Assembly (NCBI RefSeq): GCF_019683635.1
Contig: NZ_JADGIA010000005.1
Location: 1 to 61,202, forward strand
Source: Thermogemmatispora sp.
GTDB lineage: Bacteria > Chloroflexota > Ktedonobacteria > Ktedonobacterales > Ktedonobacteraceae
Reading direction: 5' to 3'
DNA length: 61,202 nucleotides
The position numbers were made by a program, and so were the translations under genes. This document shows, piece by piece, positions 54,304 to 61,202 of this stretch. The notes under the pieces are model-generated. The model made no database searches. It worked only from the letters and a program-made list of their open reading frames with translations, and was not told where the DNA came from. Within the stretch, counting starts at the first letter, position 1. Every line of letters begins with the position of its first letter.

Positions 54304-56217
54304 CTAGGGCAGCAGAGGCTTCAGCGCGCGCTGCATCTCTTGATAGGTCTGGTAGCGAGCAGCAGGCTCCTCCTGTAAGGCTCGCGCCAGAATCGCCTCC
54401 AGCTCTGGCGAGACCGCGGGATTGAGCTGGCGCACCGGTGGGTAGGCCGGATAGTGCGGCGGCCCCTGGTTGGTAAGGACGTGGTGGATGCTGGCCGCCA
54501 GCATGTAGATGCAGGTACGCCGGTCGTAGCGCCGATCCTTGATCGGCAGGTAGGGTGAGAGCGCCAGCTTGCGCGTCGTGCGATGCTGACTGCGGCTACC
54601 GGGTGGGCTGTCGAGCGGTGGAGGTGGGATCTGGAAGCCGGTGAGCATGGTGCGCCTGCGTTGGCGCTCGATGATGATGTTCGCGGGCGAGATATCGAAG
54701 TGATAGAGCGGTGGCTGCTGCTGCTCCAGAGCGGCCAGAATATTGAGCACGCTATAGAGCCAGGTCACCGCTTCGCGCTCGGGCAGGGGACGCAGCAACT
54801 TCTGCAGGCGCTCCTCCAGGCTCTCGCCGTCGATGTAGGTCAGGACCAGATAGTAGTGGCGGCCCTCGGCGAAGCGCTCGCGCACCTGGGGTACGAGCGG
54901 GTGGCGCAGACGGGCCAGGGCCTCGCTGGCGCGGTCGTAGTAGGCCAGCTCCTGGGCGCGCCGGGCCAGCGGGAAGTCGGTGCATTCCCAGCGTTTGAGC
55001 ACTACCTCTGCACCATTGGCCTGGTTATCGGTGGCGACCATTGTGGTGACGCGCGTCTCCTCGCGGCTTTTGAGGACGCGCTTGATGTCGTAGCGTCCCT
55101 GGCGGATACTGATGCCGAGTAAAGGACTGTGGCGGACGAGCGTCGGTGGAATGGTCAGGCGCCCGCAGGCCGAGCAGCAGCGCTGGCCGAAGCGCACCGG
55201 GGCATGGCAGTAGGGACAGGTGCGGTCGTCGTAGTCGGCGCCGCAGTTGCTACAGCGCTGAGCACCGCTGCGGTTCTGGAACCCGCAGCGCTCGCAGACA
55301 TAGCGCTGCAAGGCGGTCGCGACGGCCTCGGCGTAGGCGCTGGCGAATTGCTGCGTGTCATGGTAGCGTTGATGATAATCCTTGGACAGGGCCCGCAGGA
55401 GAACGGCGGCGACCTCGGCGGGCAGGCGCGGATTCCACTGCTGTGGCGGCGGCGGCGGCTCGTGCAGGTGGGCGCGCCACATCTCTTCCAGACGGCTAAA
55501 GGCAAAGGGCAGACGCCCCGTGAGCAACTCGTAGCAGCAGATGGCCAGGGCGTACTGGTCGCTCTCGCGGCGCGGGTTGCCCTGCCACTGCTCGGGGGCC
55601 ATGTAGGCGGCGGTACCGGTCACCTCGCCGAGCGAGGCGTGGGTTTGCATGCCCAGGTAGAAAGTGGTACCGAAATCTGAGAGCAAGAGTTGCCCATTGC
55701 GTCCGATGAGCAGGTTGCCTGGCTTGACGTCCTGGTGGATCAGTCCATTCTGGTGCACGTAGTAAAGGGCCTGGGCTGCCTGCTCTACATAAGGGAGCAG
55801 CTCCTCAGCGAAGGCAGGGCGCCGGCTGCCGTCGGCCTTGCGGAAGAGATCGTAGATGGTCTGCGGCGCGTACTCCATTACCAGATAGGGGCGCTCGTCC
55901 TCTAGCTGGCCGAAGCTGTAGACGGGGAGAATGTTGGGATGCTGCAGGGTAGCGATGCGCCGCGCCTCGTCAAAGAAGCTACCGAGGGCCTTGTCGTTGA
56001 GCTGGTCAAAGCGCAGGACCTTGAGGGCCAGCGTGCGGCTGAGCGGCTCCGATTCGCGCACCTGGTAGACATGACCGTAGCTGCCCGAACCAATGAAGGC
56101 CGTAATCTGGTAGTTGCCGACGCGCGCTCCCTCGATAAGAAACTCGCAGCGACGGCAGGAGACGGCGCTCTCGGGATTGTCGTGTCCTCCGCGTGGATTG
56201 AGACAACGAGCCACCAT
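54304..56217 (-). CDS. Ser/Thr kinase with zinc ribbons and a second kinase-like domain
   Basis: 637 residues. An N-terminal Cys-rich ribbon (CLNPRGG and CRRC) is followed by kinase domain 1 with IGSGSYGHVY, the VAIK-type Lys (ALKVLR), HQDVKPGN as catalytic loop, DFG and APE (YMAPEQW). Then come two zinc ribbons (CERC/CSNC and CPYC/CSAC). Kinase-like domain 2 follows, with YHFDISPANII but no DFG, so it is probably a pseudokinase. Start: AAGGA is only about 4 bases before the ATG. Reverse-strand promoter: TTGCAG (56372-56367), 18 bases, TATAGT (56348-56343). Confidence 0.87.
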   Translation of the reverse strand: MVARCLNPRGGHDNPESAVSCRRCEFLIEGARVGNYQITAFIGSGSYGHVYQVRESEPLSRTLALKVLRFDQLNDKALGSFFDEARRIATLQHPNILPVYSFGQLEDERPYLVMEYAPQTIYDLFRKADGSRRPAFAEELLPYVEQAAQALYYVHQNGLIHQDVKPGNLLIGRNGQLLLSDFGTTFYLGMQTHASLGEVTGTAAYMAPEQWQGNPRRESDQYALAICCYELLTGRLPFAFSRLEEMWRAHLHEPPPPPQQWNPRLPAEVAAVLLRALSKDYHQRYHDTQQFASAYAEAVATALQRYVCERCGFQNRSGAQRCSNCGADYDDRTCPYCHAPVRFGQRCCSACGRLTIPPTLVRHSPLLGISIRQGRYDIKRVLKSREETRVTTMVATDNQANGAEVVLKRWECTDFPLARRAQELAYYDRASEALARLRHPLVPQVRERFAEGRHYYLVLTYIDGESLEERLQKLLRPLPEREAVTWLYSVLNILAALEQQQPPLYHFDISPANIIIERQRRRTMLTGFQIPPPPLDSPPGSRSQHRTTRKLALSPYLPIKDRRYDRRTCIYMLAASIHHVLTNQGPPHYPAYPPVRQLNPAVSPELEAILARALQEEPAARYQTYQEMQRALKPLLP

Positions 56218-56652
56218 GCTTCCTTTCGCCCGGGCCGAGCTGACTGAGCCGATGAAAGACACTGCGCAGATCGCTCAGTGAGCCACTTCCTGAAGCACGA
56301 TTGTCGTCTGCGCTGTGCTCTGTGCTGGGCTGTTTGCTCTTCACTATATATCTACGCCGACGTTCTCTGCAAGTTGCCTTGCCTGCTCTCCTATCGAGGA
56401 GAGACAAGTACTGATCCGGCCTCATTCAGCACTGGTGCTGGCCTGACTGGACTGTCCTCTCTGCCGAATGGCAAGGTCAGCCAGGGCATCTCAACTTTAC
56501 AGACAGACCGCCTGGCCTGTCAGGACAATGGCAGGCTGCTGCCCTATCGCCAAAGTCAGATGAGATGATCGATAGTCTGGCTTCCTGGCTAGCGTCGGTA
56601 TGGGGTGCTGCGGGGCTGGCTCCCCAGTCGCCAGCTCAGCCTGCCCTCTTAC
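56218..56652. other. Intergenic region upstream of the kinase
   Basis: 435 bases between two genes on the reverse strand. It contains the predicted kinase promoter at 56343-56372. Forward-strand frames here lack ribosome sites. Nothing else is recognised. Confidence 0.4.
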
Positions 56653-56919
56653 TTACTTGAAGAGCTGGTCGATATAGCGAACGGCTTCCCTCAGACCCTG
56701 CCCCGTCTCATCGCGATAAGCCCTGATAGCTTCAAGACGCTTCCCCTGGGCGACGTATTCGGCCACGCGGGGCGAGACGCCGGAGGCGATCAGCTGCTCG
56801 CGTATGAGCGCGCACTCCTCGGGGGTGCGCACGGGGGTGGCATGTCGTCCAAGGAGCAGGGAGATGAGTGCTATCAGTGTGCCCAGAAGGGCGAGGGCGA
56901 TACTGATCCAGAATGTCAT
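56653..56919 (-). CDS. Small membrane protein with L7/L12-like C-terminal segment
   Basis: 88 residues: one N-terminal membrane helix (about 3-25), an acidic linker, and a C-terminal segment LEAIRAYRDETGQGLREAVRYID that resembles the helix-turn-helix of the ribosomal L7/L12 C-terminal domain (KxxAIKxxREITGLGLKEAK). It is not the ribosomal stalk protein itself, being far too short and membrane anchored. The ribosome site is weak (GAGAGAAG). The function is unknown. Confidence 0.6.
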   Translation of the reverse strand: MTFWISIALALLGTLIALISLLLGRHATPVRTPEECALIREQLIASGVSPRVAEYVAQGKRLEAIRAYRDETGQGLREAVRYIDQLFK

Positions 56920-57108
56920 TGTCTTCTCTCTCGTTAAGCGTGGAGAACAGCCTCCTGATGCTCTATTCAGACTGTTTTCTGATCTGTACTCCTGTTGGCT
57001 CACAGAGAGCCTCCCATCATGATAGACGTCGCTGAACCCTGCTGCTCCAAGGATAATCATACCTGCCTGTCCGTCCGTCCACTTCTCTCCTTGAGCATGG
57101 TCTGGTGC

Positions 57109-57137
57109 TTGCTTTCTTGGCCAGGGAGGTCTATAAT
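57109..57137 (+). promoter_or_regulatory. Promoter of the B3/B4-domain gene
   Basis: TTGCTT (57109-57114), 17-base spacer, TATAAT (57132-57137, perfect -10). Expected start near 57144, about 35 bases before the TTG start codon. Confidence 0.6.
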
Positions 57138-57178
57138 CTCTGCCCCTGAATTTTTTTGACTAGACGAGGTATTGACCT

Positions 57179-57880
57179 TTGCAATTCAGGATTGACAACA
57201 GCATCTTTGCCCATTTCCCCGGCCTCTCTCTTGCTGTCGTTGTCGCCGAGGGCCTGGATAACAGCCGCATACTGCCAGCGGTCAGTGAGGAATGGCGGCG
57301 TGCCTGGGTCAGAGCCGGGCAGGAGGCTGCCGCCTATGGCAACGCCCAGTCGCATCCTCGTGTACAGCCCTGGCGCGAGCGTCTGCGCGCAATCGGCGTC
57401 TCCAGCAAGTTCCCCAGCTCAATTGAGGCGCTGCTGCGGCGTGCTCTCAAAGGGGGAGAGCCGTTCAGCATCAACGCGCTGGTTGACTTCTATAACACCG
57501 TCTCCTTGCGCTACGTCGTCCCTGTCGGCGGCTTCGATCTGGAACAGGTGCGCGGACCGCTGGAGCTGCGTCTGACGCGCGAGGGGGATCAGTTCACCGC
57601 TCTGGGCGAAGAGGAGCCGCAACCGGTGCAGGTTGGTGAAGTAGCCTATACCGATGGCCAGACCATTCTCACCCGTCACTTTGTCTGGCGCCAATCGCGC
57701 ACTGCGCTCATCACCCCTGAGACGCGCCGGGTCTTCCTCGTTTCTGAGTCCCTGGGCGAGGTCGGCCCGCAAGTAGCGCAGGCGGTACTGGAGGAGATGA
57801 CAAACGGCCTCCGTCGCTACTTTGAGGCTGAGGTCCATCCCTTCCTCCTCTCAGAGGCGAGACCGCTGGCGGAATGGTAG
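57179..57880 (+). CDS. B3/B4 tRNA-binding-domain protein
   Basis: 233 residues of the stand-alone B3/B4 family, which is homologous to a domain of the phenylalanyl-tRNA synthetase beta subunit (FPGLSLAVVVAEGLDN, SSKFPSSIEALLRRALKGG, VDFYNTVSLRYVVPVGGFD). Such proteins may act in tRNA editing or nucleotide binding, but the role is not established. The start codon is TTG with GAGGT upstream, and no ATG fits; a good promoter lies 40 bases upstream. Confidence 0.85.
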   Translation: MQFRIDNSIFAHFPGLSLAVVVAEGLDNSRILPAVSEEWRRAWVRAGQEAAAYGNAQSHPRVQPWRERLRAIGVSSKFPSSIEALLRRALKGGEPFSINALVDFYNTVSLRYVVPVGGFDLEQVRGPLELRLTREGDQFTALGEEEPQPVQVGEVAYTDGQTILTRHFVWRQSRTALITPETRRVFLVSESLGEVGPQVAQAVLEEMTNGLRRYFEAEVHPFLLSEARPLAEW

Positions 57881-58107
57881 CAGCGCTATCCGCCCCAACA
57901 CTGTGCTCTTCCTCCTTTCTCTGGTAATGATTGCCCTGCTCTCAGGCAGCAGTGCACTGCTTGCTAGAGGATATTGGAGCCAGTGACTCCCATTGCGTTT
58001 GTACCTCCCAGGAGGAGCCAGGGAGCGCCAACGCTGATCACTCAAGGCAGATGGCCAGCGTGAGCGCTCCCTCTGGACGCAAAAAAAGCAGAAAGGCAGG
58101 GAAAGCT

Positions 58108-58488
58108 ATGCTGAAACCGGTAAACGATCGTCGGCTCATTGTCTATCGCTACTGGGTGCGCGATGGGGAGCTGCTTGGTTGTGCTGTTCACCCGTATCTG
58201 CTGCTGGGTGCTCTGGCGCAAACAGTAGTGGGGGTACTCGTTCTGATCTTCCTGTTGGCGCGTCAGCGAGACCTGGCTGTTCCGCCGCTCGTGCTCGAAA
58301 TAATCTTAGGGAACATCGTCCCATTCTGCTGGAGTCGCTACACAGGCGTCTATAGAGTGGATGCCGCCGGCAGGCCACGCGCCTTTGTATCACACGCGCT
58401 GCTACCAGGCATGACGCTCAGGAATAGTATGGGCCGCAAACGCTTTCTGAAGTCGGTTGAGCAGACAGCAGAGATCGGTTGCAGCTAA
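58108..58488 (+). CDS. Small membrane protein, unknown function
   Basis: 126 residues with two hydrophobic helices (about 30-50 and 60-80) between basic segments. It is read from an ATG with AGGGA upstream; the frame is open from 57931 but the extra part is Ser-rich and has no site. Tail: GRKRFLKSVEQTAEI. The family is not recognised. Confidence 0.5.
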   Translation: MLKPVNDRRLIVYRYWVRDGELLGCAVHPYLLLGALAQTVVGVLVLIFLLARQRDLAVPPLVLEIILGNIVPFCWSRYTGVYRVDAAGRPRAFVSHALLPGMTLRNSMGRKRFLKSVEQTAEIGCS

Positions 58489-58537
58489 GAGACAGAGAAG
58501 GCCGGCTATCCACGTTCCTCGCCAGGGATACGAGCTA

Positions 58538-58590
58538 TTGCGTTCCGCCCTCTCCTGTGTTAGGCTAATAAAGAAACGAAACAGTTTCGT
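58538..58590 (+). promoter_or_regulatory. Promoter and TetR-type operator before the exporter stub
   Basis: TTGCGT (58538-58543), 17-base spacer, TAGGCT (58561-58566), then a perfect 7+1+7 inverted repeat ACGAAAC-A-GTTTCGT at 58576-58590. The repeat form is typical of operators of TetR-family repressors, and a TetR gene follows at 58893. Confidence 0.6.
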
Positions 58591-58592
58591 AT

Positions 58593-58900
58593 CCAAATGT
58601 CCTGCAAGGGGCTGTACGCGACTCCATTGGCAAAGCTGTCGTGGTCGCCGGGCAGCTACCGCCGCCAGTTCAGGCGCTGCTGCGCATCGCTGCAGAGCGG
58701 GCTTTCATCGATGCATTCGATCGCAGTGCCTGGTCGCTGCTGCCGTCCTGGCAGTCGGGGCACCGCTGGCCTTACTCTGTCTACCGCCGTGGCGGCGTCG
58801 CGTGTCGGGGTCTGGGGAGTCAGTGCCGGAGGCAGGCTTGACGCTCAGCAAGTCACCTACTACAATGGAAGCGAGGGAGGGGCAGCCGTCTCATGATTGA
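58593..58900 (+). pseudogene. Remnant of a DHA2/EmrB-type MFS exporter (C-terminal end only)
   Basis: Read in frame with position 58593, this gives VRDSIGKAVVVAGQLPPPVQ and ALLRIAAERAFIDAFDRS, the loop before the last helix of 14-helix drug exporters. The last helix LVAAAVLAVGAPLALLCLPP continues in another frame from about 58730, so one base is missing near 58727-58731 (CC where CCC would fit). The second part ends at TGA 58900, overlapping the TetR start at 58893 as in intact exporter-regulator pairs. The first ~450 codons are absent. Confidence 0.7.
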
Positions 58901-59534
58901 ACCTGAATCTGAGTCCGAGTCAGCACAACGGCGGCCTGGGCGTCCACGTAGCGCCCAGGCGCACATGGCTATCCTCCAGGCCACCCTGGAAGAGCTAGCC
59001 GAAGAAGGCTATCAGGGCATGACCATCGAGGGTGTCGCGGCCCGCGCTGGCGTCAGCAAAGCCACCATCTATCGTCGCTGGTCCTCGAAGGAGGAGCTGG
59101 TCCTCGAAGCTGCTCATCGTATCTACACTGACATTCCGGTCATCAACACCGGCCACCTGCGACGCGACTTCGTCTCCGTCTACACCCTGGCCTATCGGGC
59201 TATCCAGCAGAACCCTTTTCTGCAGCGGCTGCTCTTCCGAGCCATTGGCGAGCTACACATCAACCCCGAGATCTATCGCGCCTTTGTTGAACGTCTCTTT
59301 GCTCCGCGCCTGCAGCAGTTTATCGAGCTGATCAGGCAGGCCCAGGAGCGCGGCGAAGTGCGACGCGACCTCGATCCCTGGCTCGTCATCGACCTCGTAG
59401 CCGGTCCCTTGTTCTACCATCTCATATTTGGCCCTCTGGCGCCGTCGCAGCCGCAACCCTTCAACGAGAGCTGCATCGAGCGGCTCATCGACGTTGTCTT
59501 TGAGGGCATTGCCCCCAAACCTGCGACCTCCTAG
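58893..59534 (+). CDS. TetR-family transcriptional regulator
   Basis: 213 residues. N-terminal HTH: ILQATLEELAEEGYQGMTIEGVAARAGVSKATIYRRWSSKEELV in typical TetR form, preceded by an acidic Ser/Glu stretch and RRPGRPRS. The C-terminal ligand domain (about 85-205) resembles that of AcrR-like regulators. It lies behind the stub of an MFS exporter and a perfect inverted repeat at 58576-58590 that it probably binds. GGGAGGGG is about 12 bases upstream. Confidence 0.93.
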   Translation: MIEPESESESAQRRPGRPRSAQAHMAILQATLEELAEEGYQGMTIEGVAARAGVSKATIYRRWSSKEELVLEAAHRIYTDIPVINTGHLRRDFVSVYTLAYRAIQQNPFLQRLLFRAIGELHINPEIYRAFVERLFAPRLQQFIELIRQAQERGEVRRDLDPWLVIDLVAGPLFYHLIFGPLAPSQPQPFNESCIERLIDVVFEGIAPKPATS

Positions 59535-59739
59535 GGCGAAGAAGGAAAAGGAAAGGGCAGCAGGCCGGGCTGTATCCTGCACGCCTAGCCGGCTCGCGCT
59601 CACCTGCTTGGATTGCGCAGAGCCTGCGCGCGTTGTCGCCAGTAAGCCCTGATCCGCTGCAGCGTGATTTTGGCCAATCCCTCGATCTGCTCAATCTCCT
59701 TAAGGCTGTTGAACGCGGCCTGGGAAGGAAGCAAGAAAA

Positions 59740-59768
59740 GGGCCATCGCCGCCTGTGGGCGATGGCCC
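59740..59768 (-). terminator. Rho-independent terminator of sufB
   Basis: GGGCCATCGCC (59740-59750) pairs perfectly over 11 bp with 59758-59768 around a 7-base loop; on the reverse strand it is followed by TTTTCTTGC, the standard form. Confidence 0.88.
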
Positions 59769-59822
59769 TCGACCGACAGCTTCTGCCACGCGCCGGGCGC
59801 GAGGTGAGCTGAGCAGATGGTA

Positions 59823-61202
59823 TCAACCGACGCTGCCCGACATCTCCAGCTGGATCAGGCGGTTCAGCTCCACCGCGTACTCCATCGGCAGCTCCTTCGT
59901 GATCGGCTCGATGAAGCCGTTCACGATCAACGAATAAGCCTCCGACTCGTCCAGACCGCGGCTCATCAAGTAGAAGAGCTGATCCTCGCCGACCTTCGAG
60001 ACGGTAGCCTCGTGGCCGATCTCCGTCTCATTGTTCTCGATACGCATCGTCGGATAGGTATCGGTGCGTGCCCGCTCGTCCAGCAGCAGGGCGTCGCAGC
60101 GCACGCTGCACTTCGTATGGTGGGCCTCCGGGTTCACGCGCACCAGCCCGCGGTAGGAAGCGCGGCCTGTGCCCTTCGAGACCGACTTCGAGAGGATCTG
60201 CGAAGTTGTGTACGGGGCCAGGTGGGTCACCTTCGCACCGGCATCCTGATGCTGCCCATCGCCGGCGAAGGCCACCGACAGAATATCGCCGCGCGCGCCC
60301 GGCTCCATCAGCAGGACGGCGGGGTACTTCATCGTGACCTTCGAGCCCAGGTTGCCATCGACCCACTCCATCGTCGCATCGGCGTAGGCGGCGGCGCGCT
60401 TCGTCACCAGATTATAGACGTTCTTCGACCAGTTCTGGATCGTCGTATAGCGCACGCGGGCGCCGCGCTTCACGATAATCTCCACCACGGCGCTGTGCAG
60501 GCTATCCGTCGAATAGACTGGAGCCGTGCAGCCCTCCACATAGTGGACATACGAGCCGGGTTCCGCGATGATCAGCGTGCGCTCGAACTGGCCCATATTC
60601 TGGGCATTGATGCGGAAGTAGGCCTGGAGAGGAATCTCCACGCGCACATTCTCCGGCACGTAGACAAAGCTGCCGCCGCTCCAGACTGCGCTATTGAGCG
60701 AGGCGAACTTATTATCGGAGGGCGGAACGATGGTGCCGAAGTACTCCTTCACCAGGTCGGGGTAGAGGCGCAGGGCGCTATCCATATCCATAAAGATCAC
60801 GCCCATCTTCTCCAGATCCTCGCGGACCTTATGATAGACCGCCTCGCTCTCGTACTGGGCCGTTACGCCGGCCAGATACTTGCGCTCCGCCTCTGGGATG
60901 CCCAGGCGATCGAAGGTCTCCTTAATCTCGGGGGGCACCTCGTCCCACGAGCGGCCCTGTTCCCTGACGGGCTTAATGTAGTAGTAGATATCGTCGAAGT
61001 TGATCCCCGAGAGGTCTGCACCCCAGGTAGGCAGAGGCCGCTTTAGAAAGAGGTCGAGGCTCTTGAGACGGAAGCGGCGCATCCACTCAGGCTCGCCCTT
61101 CATCTCCGAGATCTGCTCAACGACCTCGCGGCTCAGCCCCTTCTTCGACTTGAAGGCGTAATTTTCAGGTACATGGAAGCCAGCGGTGTAGCTCGGCTCG
61201 GC
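59823..61202 (-). CDS. sufB: Fe-S cluster assembly scaffold SufB (5' end outside window)
   Basis: 459 residues are visible, from the first codon inside the window edge to the stop. SufB is the core scaffold of the SUF iron-sulfur assembly system and works with SufC and SufD. Family segments seen include [53 protein letters not shown] and [21 protein letters not shown]. The usual length is about 470, so only ~10 residues are missing. A strong terminator follows, so sufB is the last gene of its transcript; sufC or other suf genes should lie to the right. Confidence 0.95.
   Translation of the reverse strand, partial: AEPSYTAGFHVPENYAFKSKKGLSREVVEQISEMKGEPEWMRRFRLKSLDLFLKRPLPTWGADLSGINFDDIYYYIKPVREQGRSWDEVPPEIKETFDRLGIPEAERKYLAGVTAQYESEAVYHKVREDLEKMGVIFMDMDSALRLYPDLVKEYFGTIVPPSDNKFASLNSAVWSGGSFVYVPENVRVEIPLQAYFRINAQNMGQFERTLIIAEPGSYVHYVEGCTAPVYSTDSLHSAVVEIIVKRGARVRYTTIQNWSKNVYNLVTKRAAAYADATMEWVDGNLGSKVTMKYPAVLLMEPGARGDILSVAFAGDGQHQDAGAKVTHLAPYTTSQILSKSVSKGTGRASYRGLVRVNPEAHHTKCSVRCDALLLDERARTDTYPTMRIENNETEIGHEATVSKVGEDQLFYLMSRGLDESEAYSLIVNGFIEPITKELPMEYAVELNRLIQLEMSGSVG

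Noticed and set aside
59596..59733. Possible 45-codon reverse-strand gene after sufB (helical, KEIEQIEGLAKITLQRIRAY)
   Set aside because: The translation looks protein-like, but its ATG lies within the sufB terminator hairpin and it has no ribosome site. It may be a gene remnant, but I cannot support an annotation.

Overview
This is a GC-rich, gene-dense bacterial chromosome segment. It has no rRNA or tRNA gene, no CRISPR array and no insertion sequence that I could recognise. Type 2 isopentenyl-diphosphate isomerase, a DHA2-type exporter remnant next to a TetR gene, a zinc-ribbon Ser/Thr kinase with two kinase-like domains, several lipoproteins with a lipobox, AGGAGG ribosome sites and the sugar-uptake/sugar-catabolism repertoire together suggest a heterotrophic Chloroflexota of the Ktedonobacteria type. 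Thermogemmatispora or a relative would fit. This assignment is inference from protein style and needs a database search.

Layout. 0.4-3.1 kb: ABC exporter ATPase, large membrane partner and a small membrane protein. 3.4-7.8 kb: SMP-30/gluconolactonase-like protein facing uvrA. 8.3-12.6 kb: envelope genes (lipoprotein, signal peptidase I, zinc-ribbon membrane protein, three-domain cupredoxin lipoprotein). 13.2-23.5 kb: housekeeping genes (mutS2, DUF1611/DgcN-like, mobA, type 2 IPP isomerase translationally coupled to a polytopic glycosyltransferase, purB, rpmE). 23.7-35.3 kb: MGDG-synthase-like glycosyltransferase coupled to a DUF1385 protein, phosphatase, HAD and HD hydrolases, TPR protein, HtrA protease, and a small XRE/84-aa divergon. 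35.4-37.7 kb: TlpA-like thioredoxin facing an anti-sigma/ECF sigma pair.

37.9-48.2 kb is the most distinctive block. It is a nine-gene carbohydrate operon in one direction: TIM-barrel isomerase, split transketolase (two genes), FGGY kinase, SorC-type regulator, DUF2291 lipoprotein, and a complete RbsABC-type importer. The gene content matches the isomerase/kinase/split-transketolase logic of D-apiose catabolism (apulose kinase AplK and apulose-4-phosphate transketolase AptAB). It starts with a near-consensus promoter (TTGACA-17-TACACT) followed by two tandem 16-bp palindromic operators, a likely target of the operon's own SorC regulator.

48.2-61.2 kb: cobyrinate a,c-diamide synthase, an acyltransferase-3 protein, citrate synthase behind a perfect TTGACA-18-TATAAT promoter, an Rrf2 regulator whose best start is a non-canonical ACG next to a YwnB-like NAD(P)-binding protein, a kinase/zinc-ribbon/pseudokinase protein, a membrane protein with an L7/L12-like tail, a B3/B4-domain protein, the stub of a drug exporter in front of its TetR regulator, and sufB running off the right edge.
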